In this document: positions 1 through 12,197 of the stretch, one piece after another
Layout: each line of letters starts with the position of its first letter
Numbering within the stretch: position 1 is the first letter of the stretch
NCBI RefSeq assembly: GCF_029962835.1
Contig: NC_080588.1
Span: forward strand, 65,930,001 to 65,994,000
Source: Magnolia sinica
Taxonomy: Eukaryota > Streptophyta > Magnoliopsida > Magnoliales > Magnoliaceae
Reading direction: 5' to 3'
Length of the DNA stretch: 64,000 nt
The notes under the pieces: model-generated
The model's database searches: none
The model's input: only the letters and a program-made list of their open reading frames with translations
Told to the model about the DNA's origin: nothing
Translations under genes and position numbers: made by a program

Positions 1-3000
1 CACTTGTGCGACCCGCCTAGATGTTCGTATTTTGTATCCACCTCGTCCATAATGTTGGGATAGTGCTCGACAATGTTTGGTTGGCGCCGATTTACATGGA
101 TTTGTTTGTACCAGTGCTGATCATCATACGTGGGCCATGGGTGTAGTGATACACATGTTATACCTACAACTATTGAAATGATTTTTAGTGCGGCCCATAT
201 AAAGAGGCCCACGTTGATGTATTAGTGCGGCCCATTGCGACATATTTCTGGCCCGTATGTCGTGGCCTATTGTGATATGTTTCCGACCCATTTATTGAGG
301 CCCGACTTGAATTGCATGAGGCCCATTGGTGCGGCCCAATGATGCGACCCACCGTGATGTGTATATTATGCCCAATGGTAAGGCCCAATGTATCGACCCA
401 CCGTGATGTGTAGGCCCACGTGCTGTATGTGTAAGGCCCACCTGTGATGACTGTTTGAGGCCCACTTGTTGGATATTTGGGCCCACCTTATGTTTGACTC
501 TATGTGGACCACTCCTTGGGAGCAATGTTGGTTAAATGTCCACATTACTGGCAGTGATGGTTAGATGTCCATATTGTGACCCTTCCTTAGGCCTTATCAG
601 GCCCATTCTCATCATTCTCTTCATGGGTTAACCTAAATAAGTGGGCCCCATTTACCATGGACGGATGGCTCCATGCTACCAGATTTGATATAACCACAGC
701 CGAGGGCCGATCGTTATATTATAGTTGATCAGATGTTCATCTATGGACCCAGTCTTGTCTATGTGACCGGTCGTCGGTGTTGATTGTCGATGCTGATTGT
801 CGGTGCTAATTATTGATGTAGATTATCGGTGTCGATTTTTCGAAGTCGATTGTATTGGCCGATTCTGAGTATCGAATTCGACTGCCAAGGCCGATTGTCG
901 AGACCTATATGATGTATATGTGACCCGTAGTTGAGGGCCATTGTGATATGTATTAAGCCTATGATGCATGGTCCATTTGATGTATTCAAGACCCATGTGG
1001 AGGGCCCACATGTCCTGTATTTGGGGCCCATGGGCAAGGCCCATTGTGATATGTATTAGACCCATATGCAGGGTCCACCTGTTGTGTATATGTGGCCCTT
1101 GAGTAAGACCTATTGTGTTGTATATTAGGCCCTTGTGTGAGGCCGTGGGCCCATTATATGTTTGACTCTATGTAGGCCATTCCTTGGGGGCAATGTTGGT
1201 TAAATGTCCACACAGTCGAGGTCGATTATCGATGCTGGTTGTGGATACCGGTTATGAGTATGTGACAGCATAGCATCATGATACATGCCCATACGCATCA
1301 TCTGCATGTTTGCTTGAGAGGTGGTTGATCATTGCATATGTCATTGAGCATGTTGTTATGAGACTCCCTGATAGGTGGAGGTTATCTCACATGAGCACGC
1401 GGTATGTGCAAGACTGATGCATGACTGGATTGTATGACTCATGCATCTCGCATTATGATTACTGTATGCCCTAGCGACATCAGGGCCGTAGCCTCCACAG
1501 GCATATCGTGGATGGCTAAATAGGACACCGAAAATGTTTGGTTCTAACATACGGGCGCCATAGATGTCCCTGGATGAAAATTCCTAAACCTCCGTGGCCA
1601 GGAGACGCCCCAACGTCGAGACCGAGTGGATACATGAGCGCTTGAGTGCCGAATACCAGGAGGCCGCGTCTCCCACTGTGTCGTGGTCGGTTGGGAGGGG
1701 GTGTGGCCTTACTCGCCCGAGGGTAGGGGGCAATACTAGGCTGAGTTTGACCAGCTTGTGAATGGGTCCGCTATCGACATGCCGGATAGGTATTGGCAGA
1801 CTATTGGCAAGACGGATAGTGAGGTTTCTTATGCTCACTTGGACTGTGCGGCTGGGAGAGCGGCAGTGCCATTTGGAGTGTACTAAACCCTGGTGATAAT
1901 CCTAGAGGTGAACTGTACTGATATGTGGATTTAGTGAGTAGGAGTTACATACTCATTCAGGCATTCATTCATTCACTATCCACTCGGGTTGGTGGTGCGC
2001 AACCATTTGTTACGAGTGTTTTCGCAATGGCCAGGATTTCGGTTGGGGCGCGCGACTAACCTGAGATCAGGAGTTTACCACATTGAGTCTAACTATCCAA
2101 ATTTAGGTATGGGACTGGTTTGGATAGAAGTCCCTTGTGATGGACCCCATAGCCTGCGATACTACGTACCATCATCCCGACTTCACACTCCAGTATGGTC
2201 ATTCCATTCGCACCGCATATTGCAGAACATTCGCGGCATATGGCATTTTGGGCTATTGAGTCTCTGCATTTATATGGTTTAGGTACGGCTGACGCTATTC
2301 GTGTTACTCATCAGGAATGTATATTGTATTGTATCCTCTGCATCTGATATTTAGCTATCTATGATTCCTCATTTGCATAGTGGTTCTATATTGCATATTC
2401 TGACATTGATTGACTCATGGACTTGTCCGTATTTTCGCTTACTCTGTTATCGTATGATCTTCTCAATATTCCTGCTTACTCTGATAATTCATGATCTTAT
2501 CAATACATTGCTGCTTATTCCGATATTGTATGATTTATGGATTACCGGTATTTCTGGTCTTATATAATGATGTTATTATGTTGAATGCTTGGCACTTACC
2601 ATGTACACACTTACACCACCCTCTAAGCTTTCTATAAGCTTATGCACGATAGATGCGTGCAGGTGATGTTAGGTTGTAGCAGTGTTGAGCTTGGAGCGTG
2701 CAGCGGTCTTCTGGAGCTTGGTTTTTAATTATGTATTTCCTTTCAGCATTGTACCCAAATGATTACATTACTGGATATGTGATGATGATGTTGCCTTTGT
2801 GAATTGGGTAATCTTGTTGTTATGCTTATTACGAGTTAAATGTATATACAAAAAAAAAAAAACCCTCCTTGTAGGACCCCAGGATTGGAATCTGGCGTAT
2901 GGACGTTAGGAGCCGAGAATGGGGTACTACGGAGGCTGTCAATACCGGATTCGGCAATCGGGATTCCTGTGAATCCGATTTCAGGGTTTGGGGCGTGACA
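1..3000 (+). mobile_element. 3' LTR end of a Ty3/gypsy-type retrotransposon (Tekay/Del-like)
   Basis: The stretch ends at 3000 with GGGGCGTGACA, the terminus typical of long LTRs in plant Ty3 chromovirus families whose LTRs begin TGTCACGCCCC. A short poly(A) run lies at 2850-2861 and a GC-rich tail follows. The 5' boundary is outside the window, so how much of 1-3000 is LTR and how much is 3' untranslated region is unknown. No gag-pol domain is visible. Positions 180-1150 carry many degenerate copies of GGCCCAttgTGATaTGT-like words. The element cuts into a Harbinger sequence that resumes at 3001. Family assignment is inference from the terminus and size. Confidence 0.6.
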
Positions 3001-3447
3001 GAAAAAGTCCTTCATTCATCTCATTACATGGATGACATCCCATTGTCCTCATACCCCTCTGGATCATATACACCATTTGCACCGCCCGATGATATATATT
3101 CCGACGGAACACAAGGTCAATATCAATATAACGAAGGAAGCAGTCAAAGGAATGTGAGAAACTCTGCTCCAAGGGCATCAAAGAAGAAGAAGAATACCTC
3201 TCTTGCATCAACTGCTATTGAAAAGTTTGAAAGCATTAAGGAAACAATGGATGAATATGTTTCATTCAAAACTAAAACAGTAGGAAGATTGTGGGACGAG
3301 TTGGAGAATATGACAACCATTAATTCTGACATGATGTATAGGGCATACACATTCCTTGCGGAAAGACCGCATTTTGCTTCTATGTTCCTTGATCATGTAA
3401 GTCCTATTCAAAGGAATGAATGGTTGAAGAGGATGATTCCTAAGTGA
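3001..3447 (+). pseudogene. C-terminal part of a Myb/SANT-like protein (Harbinger ORF1 type)
   Basis: About 148 codons are open in one frame and end at TGA 3445-3447. The protein has an acidic/serine-rich linker, a basic patch (RASKKKKN) and a C-terminal helical part ending in RNEWLKRMIPK. This is the layout of the C-terminal region of plant Myb/SANT-like proteins related to L10-interacting MYB-domain proteins and Harbinger ORF1, which partner the DDE transposase. The N-terminal DNA-binding domain is missing. The open frame continues upstream to 2899, but those residues are read from LTR DNA and are not part of the original protein. Confidence 0.65.
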
Positions 3448-3911
3448 AAAGTTTTAAATGTAATTTCTATAGTTTAATAAGACGTTGGTAATGCAATTTA
3501 ATTATTAGATTTTCTATTAATGTTTTTTAAGTTTTTTCCCAATGCTTAAATTGAGTTATTACTCCATATTATAGATATTTTGAATTCGTGGGCCCACTTT
3601 TATATCCCACTTGATGATTGGTTTAGCTTAATAATTATCTCAAATATTCATCTTGATGGGCTTAACAAAATAACATATTTGATCTTATGTTTTTTATATG
3701 ATTATAATATTTTAGAATAATTCCCTAATCTAAGCTCTGCTCGATGTGAATATACAACTTTCTACCAGTAAGTAACTTACATGTTATCCAAACAGAAAAA
3801 CTAACTTACCTATAAGTGACTTACAACTTACATCCAAACAGGTTACTTGTAAGTGACTTATAGGTAAGTCACTTACAACTTGAAAGAACTTACAGGCATC
3901 CAAACAGGACC
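3001..3911 (+). mobile_element. Truncated PIF/Harbinger transposon (3' part)
   Basis: A Myb/SANT-like coding remnant (3001-3447) is followed by an AT-rich tail. The tail ends in GGCATCCAAACAGGACC at 3911 and then TTA, which fits the 3-bp TWA target-site duplication of Harbinger elements. The tail from about 3495 to 3911 reappears inverted at 20172-20575, and that copy is also preceded by TAA. The subterminal region (3745-3905) holds repeats of AAGTGACTTA / TAAGTCACTT. The 5' half is absent, cut by the LTR retrotransposon ending at 3000. Confidence 0.7.
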
Positions 3912-3914
3912 TTA

Positions 3915-5960
3915 TTTTCTGGAAAGAAAGCTGAGAGACTCATATATAGAGGAACTCAAGGAAATTTCAATTTGAAGGGTTTGATACAAAAAGCTACTAC
4001 TAAGGGTCATGGAGTTAAAATGAGGGTATTTTTATCAATACAAAAGAAAAAAAAAGAAAAGAGAGTGAAATATTCTGTCGCACAGTGTGCATTCAAATTG
4101 TGATTTTTAAAATATAGATTTTGAAATGCTTAGATATTCTCGCCAAGGGCTGGGCAATGGATATGTTCATCAATAGCCATTTGGCCATCTTGAGTGTCCA
4201 TCAATAGTTATTTAGCCATCTAGAGTGAGCCAAAGGCCAAAATGGTTTGTGTTGTGCTTGTGATGCATTTTTATTTTAATTTTTTACGACAAATAATGAA
4301 TGATTATACGAAGCATTATATGGATTGATTTGACTGTTTGAATTATTAAAAATCTAAGTTCATTAAACCTTATCCATGGCGGGCAAAATTGTTTCCCCTT
4401 GCCTAATGTATGAAAACATTGTTTTACACTATCAAAGTTGTGGGGGAGAGTTTGATATGCTTTCGTTTATGGGCCAGGTGTTATCTTACAAAGAATTAAT
4501 ATAATGATTTTTTTTTTTTTAAATGACGCGTATGTGAGACTATTTACCTCATCACATTCATTATTTTGTTAATATACATAAAATAATTATAAAGATGCTT
4601 ATAGTCAAAATTTAGGTTTTTAAACACAAATTTTGAATTTCAGAATTTTCAGAGAGTGTTATATGTATAAATTGTGTACTATAAAACTAATTTGAATATT
4701 GTTCATCGATTAAATGAATGTGATATTGATGATCTTGACTATAAATCATGATGATTATGGGTCTTAAAAGGTCAGTTTGTATACTATAGTTAATATGTGC
4801 AAGCACCGTAAACTTACATGAATATAGACTTATGGAGAGGAATTTCTTTAATTGTTGTTGGGAATTTAACATTGGAAACAATGACTGTTGAATAAGAGAG
4901 AGTTGTAATTCATGGATCTTAGTACTCCATCGTGCCATGGCCTCTTAGCAGGCGGTAGAATAGATCTATGCTTATTATCGTTATTATGTGGTCATCTTGT
5001 GTGAGAATTGATAACAAGTGAAAATGAAGGGACTCCACTATCGGACATGACAACGAGTTAGCGTGCTTTCACACACCTTACGTAAAAGTATGGGTGTGCC
5101 ATAAAAATAATCTTAGAGTGTTAGACTTGTTGGACACCTGTATTAATGAACCAAGTATAGCTTTTCAGGCAGGGAGGTCTATTGTGCTTAGATTATGATT
5201 GACTTGAGAATATAAAATATTTAATTAATCCTTAGATCTAGAATGCAGGGAGAGTTTAAGATTTTAATTATATGGCCTCGAAAAAAAATAACTATAAATT
5301 TTTTTAAAATCGAAGGATAGGTGGGATTATACCAGTAGTGGCATTTTAAATAGTGGCCTAAGAAATTTGTTCTAGACTGAACTTTGGCAACTACACGGCT
5401 ATAACTTATGGTACACTGGATCATTTCTCATTTGAAAATATTTGTATATAGTCCAATTAAACATAACTTAAATTGTGGGGCTCTGCACCCAGTTATGATG
5501 TGTAACGGATGTCCACCATGCCTATCAAATGCCTACTCCCCCAATCTAAAAACCTAAATTTATTTGATTAACAAATTAGATAGGCCACACAATAGGAGAA
5601 TAAATGAGAGTGGAGCTTATTATTTGTGAGGAATGCGGTTCAGAAATTTGACTCATTAATTGTGAGCATCCTATCTAAAGTTAATTTTAGATGTTTTAAG
5701 CATGATTTTATAATATCCTATAGCAGCCCACTTGTCAAGACTTAGATTTTGGAAGCAGATTGTGTGATGACCCTAATACAATGTAATTCAGTGGCCTTAG
5801 GATGCTTGTTGCGACTTAACAACTTTCAAACATGCATTGCATGGTCTATTTACGTGTTCCAATCAAATCCCGTGACTCTCAACAATATTAAGCTACATGG
5901 TGTTGGGGGTTAACACGCAATCCAAATATGTCTATTTTTTAGAGCTTGCAACAATAGGGT
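3915..5960. other. AT-rich intergenic DNA, no gene recognised
   Basis: I see no open frame with recognisable protein similarity and no clear element boundaries. There is a 12-base poly(T) near 4508-4519 and scattered short fragments of dispersed repeats. Confidence 0.4.
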
Positions 5961-5964
5961 ATGC

Positions 5965-6900
5965 AGGCCCACTATGACAAACGTGTGACATCCACTTTGT
6001 CCATCGTTTGCGTCAACTCACATGGATCCAAAACTTGAGTGGGCCACACTATAGGGAGCAGTAGAGCTGTACACGAGTCAAGTTAGCTCGGTCAGCTTGC
6101 TCGATTCAACTCGCCTGGACTCGAAATTGGATTCGGACCGAGTCGAGTTGGTTTATGGAGCTTGAAAAAATTTCAAGCCGAGTTCAAGCTTGCTCGAACT
6201 CGACTCAACTCAAATCAAACCTCAACTGGAATCGACTCGGATCGAATCATCTCGGTGACTCGGTTATTTTGATATGAATGTTGCTCGCCGAGTGTTTGAT
6301 GAAATGACTCATTGAAGTGTTGCGAAGAAGGAATGGATATGTTGGGTGTTTGATTTTGATGCTGCCCTCTAAGTGTTTGATGAAATACCTGTGAAATATT
6401 GTTACTGTTTTACATTCGGTGAGAAATTGAAGATGCATTCTACTTGTTTGAGAAAATGCCAAATAGGCTTGAATTGGCCTGAGCGGCTAATCAAACCGAG
6501 CCAAGCTAGCAACATAGGCTCGAGGACTGAGCCGAGCCGAGTCCGAGCTGGGATTAGATACTGGCCGAGCTGTGTCAAGCTTGACTCGGTTCAACTCGTG
6601 TACAGCACTAGTCCTATCTTATGAACAGGTTGGATGACAAATAAACATCACTGTGGGCCCTAGCAAGGTTTCAATGGTGAAAATCATTATTCCCACTTGA
6701 GCTTTTGATATGCTTCAATTTTGGGGTCAACCCCTAAAATGAGCTGGAAAAACGGATGGACGGCGTTTATAAACAACATACATTCATAGTGGGCCCAACA
6801 GAGTTTGCTCATTACGCAATCCAATTTCCATATGAGCCCTCCAATGACAGGACCTTTAGCTTGTTTAATGTTCTGCAATGGTAGTTAGTTCATTTGGATT
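5965..6900. repeat. GGCCCACC-family dispersed repeat, interrupted
   Basis: Both sides of the MITE at 6062-6610 carry phrases of the most abundant repeat in the window: gtgggccacactatagg on the left, and aacatcactgtgggccc plus ggatggacggcg on the right. This fits a GGCCCACC-type (MULE-like) repeat split by a later insertion. No gene is seen. Confidence 0.5.
6062..6610. mobile_element. hAT-like MITE with TAGAGCTGTACACGAG ends
   Basis: The left end reads TAGAGCTGTACACGAGTC. The right end is the inverse, CTCGTGTACAGCACTA. The interior is rich in GAGTCGAG / CTCGACTC words. The element at 17638-18275 has the same termini and an 8-bp target duplication, so this copy is placed in the same family. 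No matching 8-bp duplication is visible here, suggesting age or rearrangement. Confidence 0.65.
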
Positions 6901-7565
6901 GCATTATTGATCAGATGGTCGAGATTATTGTTTTTGGCTATGATTCTTGGACCCATCTTATTAAATGAGAGAGATTGTCATGTCCAATCCAACCAGCGGA
7001 TTGTTTTCATCTTGAAATGCAAGCGCTCGCACTGAGCCCCAACCAGATCCACCCATCAGGTGAGCCACACTTGCATTTCTTTTATTATATGGGCGGCTAT
7101 TCATTGTTTATTTTTTTTATGTTGCGGCCCACCTGATGATTGGATCCAACTGAATTCTTTTCATCAGGGGATTCTGATGGCAGATCCACATATTGGACAG
7201 GTTGGATGTCATCCGCACCTTACAGATTGGAACATATCTGATGGTTGGACAGTAACTTGTCATCCAACTGGTTGGACATGAGGCTGTCGCATTAAATGGC
7301 TCAGACACTTGCACTTTGTAATGTAACCTATACTTAAAATGCATGATTTGTATTGGTTTGCATCCATAATGATGGCTGATACATCCCCCATGCAATGCAT
7401 GTGAATTGAATGTTTGTAGGCATGAATGTTCTTTTATTAATATTCTATGGGGAGATGATCCAGTGCCTCTGGAAGCATGGAGGTTTAGTGCCTCCACATC
7501 ATTTCCGTACATGTGGTGTGTGTGTGTGTGTATAGACATGATCTAGGCCGTTCATTTAGAAGGTT

Positions 7566-8546
7566 TAATGTGGAGACATGGGGATTTCTCGAAGAACTTT
7601 TGATAAAATGCCTAGAAAAGATACAGTAGCTCGGAACACCATGATCTTGGCAAATTCAATGCATGGACATGGTGTCGAGGCTCTGTCACTTTTTCGTGGA
7701 ATGATAGGTTCAGGCATTAGGCCTAATTCTGTCACCTTCACGGGTGTTCTTTCAGGTTGTAGTCACCCACGGCTTGTCGATGAAGGTCACGCTATCTTTA
7801 ATTCGATGAGTAGGGACCATGGGGATGAACCCGATGAAGATCACTACTCTTACATGGTTGATGTGTTTAGCCGGGCAGGCCGCCTCGAAGAGGCATATGG
7901 TTTTATCCAAAAGATGCCACTCGAACCTACTACTAGAGCTTGGGGAGCTTTGCTCGGTGCTTGTAGAGTATATAAGAACGTCGAGCTAGGAGCAATTGCA
8001 GCAAAACTTCTGTTCGATATTGAGCCAGACAACCCAGGGAACTACATACTGTTATCGAACATTTTAGTGGTGGCCAAATTGCGAGATGATGCGTCAATGG
8101 TTAGGAAATTGATGAGAGATCGAGGCATTATGAAAATGCCTGGGTGCAGTTGGATTTAAGTAAAGGATAAAGTATACACTTTCACTGCAGGCGATAAGAG
8201 AAGTGTCTGGAGCGATGAAATCTATGGTTTTCTTGATGAGTTGGGTGAGAAGATGAGTCTCATGGGTTATGTGCCCAACACTAGTTTTGCTTTGCATGAA
8301 GTTGATGAAGAGGAGAAAGAAGAGGGTTTGAGCAGCCACGGTGAGAGGCTTGCGGTTGCTTTTGGAATCCTTAACTCGAATGGGGGATCGACAATTCGGG
8401 TATTCAAGAACTTAAGGATATGCGGAGACTGTCATAACGCTATCAAGTTCATTGCCAAGATTGTCAGGATGCAGATCATCGTGAGGGACGCTATGAGATT
8501 TCACCATTTTAGAGACGGGTCTTGTTCCTGTCATGACTTTTGGTAA
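7566..8546 (+). pseudogene. PPR protein of PLS/DYW class, 5'-truncated and with one nonsense codon
   Basis: Codons from TGT-GGA-GAC before the ATG at 7578 match the end of a PPR motif (CGDMG..). Several P/L/S repeats follow, then the E region (GALLGACRVYKN..), E+ and a DYW domain. The DYW domain shows HGE (for the usual HSE), [24 protein letters not shown] and a stop at 8544-8546. Proteins of this class edit C to U in organelle transcripts. One in-frame TAA at 8157-8159 sits where relatives have Glu (W-I-E-V-K), consistent with GAA to TAA. The conserved Trp in the first visible repeat is Arg. No upstream repeats are found; the codon before CGDMG is TAA. It is most likely a dead 3' fragment, although the rest of the frame is remarkably intact. 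Confidence 0.88.
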
Positions 8547-8649
8547 CACGTAGATCTAATTGTGGGGATTGAATGATTTGCCAACGATATAACGTTCATG
8601 GAAAAAATCTTTGCCGCAAGTTAATCATGATGGATTTTACATGTTTTTT

Positions 8650-8676
8650 CCATTTTAGAGACGGGCGTTGTTCCTG
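8650..8676 (+). repeat. Short duplicate of the PPR-DYW 3' end
   Basis: This segment repeats 8504-8530 of the PPR pseudogene (ccattttagagacggg..ttgttcctg) with two mismatches, 120 bp after the stop codon. It looks like a small local duplication. Confidence 0.6.
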
Positions 8677-8744
8677 AAGGATTTTCATTGTATTTAAATT
8701 TGATCAATGGATGGAGTTCCACAGAAGAAGATACCTGAAGAAAA

Positions 8745-9015
8745 GAGAAAAGGCTTTTTCAAGAGCTTTCGGGGGTTGAAGCAAGGGGATCTGCTCTCAT
8801 CTTTTTTGTTTGTGATTGTTGTTGAGGCGTATGATTGAAAAGGCGAAAGTGGAAAGTCGGTCGAGGGGGTTCAGTGTGGATCGTAGCAATCTTCAAGTAT
8901 CTCATCTTCAGTTTGCGGATGAGACTATCCTGTTTTGTGATGCTGAAGTTGCGATGGTCAGAAATTGAAAAGCAGTTTCGTGTTGACCAATTTTCTGCAT
9001 GGGTCTTTTGCACAA
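8745..9015 (+). pseudogene. LINE (L1-type) reverse transcriptase relic
   Basis: The plus strand translates to GFFKSFRGLKQGDLLSSFLF and, after a frame break, SHLQFADETILFCDAEVAMV. These match the RGLRQGDPLSP and FADD blocks of plant L1 reverse transcriptases. The second Asp of FADD is Glu, the frames do not join, and neither ORF1 nor the 3' end is present. It is a dead fragment. Confidence 0.75.
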
Positions 9016-9324
9016 TGTGCAACTTAATATACATATAGCATGGAAAGCTACTTCTGGTTGTAAAATTTCAAAGAAGCTGTATGGTGTCTTGCCATTTCTG
9101 TTCATTGCATGGATGACTTTTAGCCTCCATGGTTGTTGAGCAAAACCCATGTTTGTCTTGTCCCTTGGAATTTTGGACTGCCAAGTTCTTCTGAGTGGAA
9201 TTAAGGGGAAATACCAGTAATTTTTCAAAGGTGAACAAGATTCAATTACCATGAATGATCTTGGGAAAGAAAAGAAATATTCAATGATCTTCATTGCCAA
9301 TGTGAAAACCTGTTCACTAGTTCA

Positions 9325-9405
9325 GTCGGGAAAGATATTGGAACCTGAGACCTCAATGTTGAGACATGCTGGCTACTACTAAGCTACAGGCTCTAGCCAA
9401 GAGAT
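9325..9405 (-). repeat. tRNA-like SINE head or relic
   Basis: On the minus strand TAGCTTAGTAGTAGC resembles a Pol III box A, and GGTCTCAGGTTCC, about 30 nt downstream, resembles box B. No cloverleaf with intact acceptor stem can be drawn, so it is not called a tRNA. Confidence 0.4.
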
Positions 9406-11056
9406 GAGGAGATCAATGTAGAATTTTATTAGTTCAATACTAGCTTATCACAATCTGCTTGAGGACCTAAGCAATGACAGGCAAACTTCCAATGTCCACG
9501 ATACTAGCTTATCGAGGACCCAAGCAATGACATACGAACTTCCAATGTCCACTCACGAACAAGTCCAAGAACACATGCCCTTACAACTAGCGTGGTGCTT
9601 CATAATTTCAATCAAACACTAACCAATCCCATATAAACATCCCATGTCTTACCTTCTACACTCACAAGGAGTAAGCATTTAACATCAAGTCATGTTCTGG
9701 ATAACATGTCCAAGCCATGCCATCGATATTTTCTTCAACTAGCTATTCTGTTCATTGTTTGTTAAACACCCTAGAATAGATGATCAAGTTTTAAAGAATA
9801 GTTGTCCTTCAATTTTCCGGTGCCTGTGCATAAATTACTAAGACAAACCATGGACAACTTGTTTGCCAAGCAATCATAAGAATTAAGATGACTCCAAATA
9901 AAATGTCAAAGAACTTGCCCAACATGTCTCCAGCTCCTCTCCTCAAGTGAGTTGGTAGAGACATTCCCCAACAAGGCATGAACATGGACTTCCGGGTCCT
10001 ATGGACTGCATAATCAGCCTTGGAGTTGAAAACCTTCCAAGGGGTTATACTGATTGCAGTTTGGCTGATCAGATTCAGACCCTGGCAAATCAAGTAATTT
10101 CCAAATGCAGCACTCAGATAATCTTTCCAAATGGAGCCCTCATACAATCTAGCCACCTGAGGCAGAGAGTGGCTTGATCCTGATTCCTGAAATGGAATTT
10201 CTATTTCCTTTGGCCAGGTGATCTTGATACAGAATGGAATTTATTCATCCTACTTAGCAGGTCAGCTCTGCTGCCTCAATTCAATAGTGTTTTGTTTGCT
10301 AACTAAATAATCTCTATTTAGTTCAAATAAGTATTCTGTGCCGGTGGGGGGCACTGGCTTAGCCTGACCACTGTAGGGCATTGTAGGCTACAAATTTTTT
10401 TATGCCTTCAATAAAGAATTTTCACCGTGAAATTATAATACATTTTCAGGCGAAAATACTTGAGAAAATGGGTCCTAACTAGTGGGGGAAGTTAACATAC
10501 CACCGAATGTAGGTGTTCAGTCCTCATAAGATGGCAACATCATCCAACTGCATGTAATTCACTTCTAATAACCATATCCACATGCTAACACATATCACAC
10601 ACAACCATATAAACCCAAGGCATAAATCTACTCTATGCTTACGATATCATTCAAATGTCATATGTTCAAATACCGAAATGGAAAAATCCCACTGAAACAT
10701 TGCTACTGAACTAGAAAATGTACTGATAAAATGATGATAGGGTTCCTTCTGGGACATGAGTTCGCAACTTGAAACTTCTAGCAAGCTTTTCTTCTTCATT
10801 CTATGGACTTCCTATTTCCAAAACTCACTGCAAAAACTTTCAAATTCAAATCAAAAACTAAGATAAAGCAGCAAAGCAATCATTGAAACCATGCTATGAG
10901 TGGAAATTATAATCATTACTTCACATACAGCTCTTAATAATGTACATAAATCCATCTGATATGATCAAGGAAACAACAATGGGAACTAGTAGATCATGCA
11001 CCCTATAACGGCGTATGCATTCACTGAATTGAATGTTTGTAGGCATGCATGTTCTT
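9406..11056. other. No gene recognised
   Basis: A 115-codon open frame on the minus strand (9809-10156) has two hydrophobic stretches near its C-terminus but no family I recognise and no clear splice partners. The rest is ordinary AT-rich sequence. Positions 10323-10383 have a small GC-rich patch. Confidence 0.35.
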
Positions 11057-12197
11057 TGAGAAATTTGGGACTGTGGACCCCACCTTTTATCCAGCAGGTT
11101 TTATGAAGCAATACAAACTTCGTTTGGGAACTTAGACCTGCTCGTACGGACAACGAATTTGAGGATGAAAATACCCCTCCTTTCACGGAAACGGATTGGG
11201 TACTCCCCCTGCCACCAGCCAATGGCGGATGGTCGGTGGTCTGTGGGCCCCACCATGATGTATGCTTTTCATCCATGCCGTCCATATATTTTTCCACATC
11301 ATTTTATGGTATGAGACCAAAAATGAGGTATATCCAAATCTCAAGTGTACCACATTACAGGAAACAGTGTTGAATGAGCGTCGACCATTAAAAACTTTTT
11401 GGGGGCCATAAAACTTTTTGGGGGCCCACTGTGATGTTTGTGAGAAATCCTCCCCATCTAAGTTCATTCATAGGGTCACAAAGACCTGGATGAAGAGGAA
11501 AAACAAATTTCATAATGATCCAAAACTTCTATAACCCCTAAAAGGGTTTCAATGGTAGACGTTCAATTCCCCATTGCCTTTTACAGTGTGGTCTACTTGA
11601 TAGTTAGATCTATCTTATTTTTCGTCTCAAGCCTTAATATGAGCTCGCCAAATAGATGGACGGTTTGGATATAACACAGACCTCATGATGGGACCCACAA
11701 AAGAAATGTGATTTTGGAAAGCTGGGTTCCCCTATTGCTACGGATTATAACCGTAGCCATAACCGTAGCCCTTGCTTTTTCAATATGTCCTCCAATATAT
11801 ATTGATGGTATTTCGATATGTACTTTGATATATCGAAGGTATTTCGATATTATTGAACAAGGTCCAGAATTGTACAGCAAGTTTGCCTGCAATTTTCGAT
11901 ACATATCGAAGAGTATTCGATATGTATCAAAGGTGATTTTACCTATAGCTACGGATTATACCGTAGCTATAACAAGTCTATGCAAATTTTTTTAAAATTT
12001 TTTTTACATGGAGAACTTTATTCTACCTACAATTTTCTCTAATACATATTTATATAAATGTGTATATATAAGCACATATAAAAAAATTTCTCTCTTTTTT
12101 TCATTTATTTCTTTATTCATTTAACAAGAATATCTTTTAAACCAAAATTAGTTACTTGATCGTACCCTATATGATTTTGGGATAGGAGAAGCTACTT
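11057..12197 (+). mobile_element. Composite repeat, left part (same family as 57311-58375)
   Basis: Positions 11057-11185 and 11460-11707 align by eye with 57311-57430 and 57710-57935 (for example aggaaaaacaaatttcataatgatcc and gtggtccacttgatagttagatc). Positions 11995-12197 align with 58065-58260 (acatggagaacttt.., gattttggg.taggagaa). Between them each copy holds different DNA. From 11189 a MULE-type end (ggaaacggattgggtactcc) with GGCCCACC sequence is spliced in. Confidence 0.6.
11708..11994. other. Variable insert within the composite repeat
   Basis: This stretch begins and ends with near-identical palindromic phrases, CTACGGATTATAACCGTAG and CTACGGATTATACCGTAG. Between them it has several TATCGA/TCGATA words. 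The matching position in the 57-58 kb copy holds a (TA)n run and a GC-rich segment instead. Confidence 0.5.

Noticed and set aside
2899-3000. N-terminal extension of the Myb-like open frame
   Set aside because: These codons are read from LTR DNA; the fusion is a by-product of the retrotransposon insertion.
9809-10156. 115-codon minus-strand open frame with hydrophobic C-terminus
   Set aside because: No recognisable family, no splice partners and no supporting context; left as unassigned.
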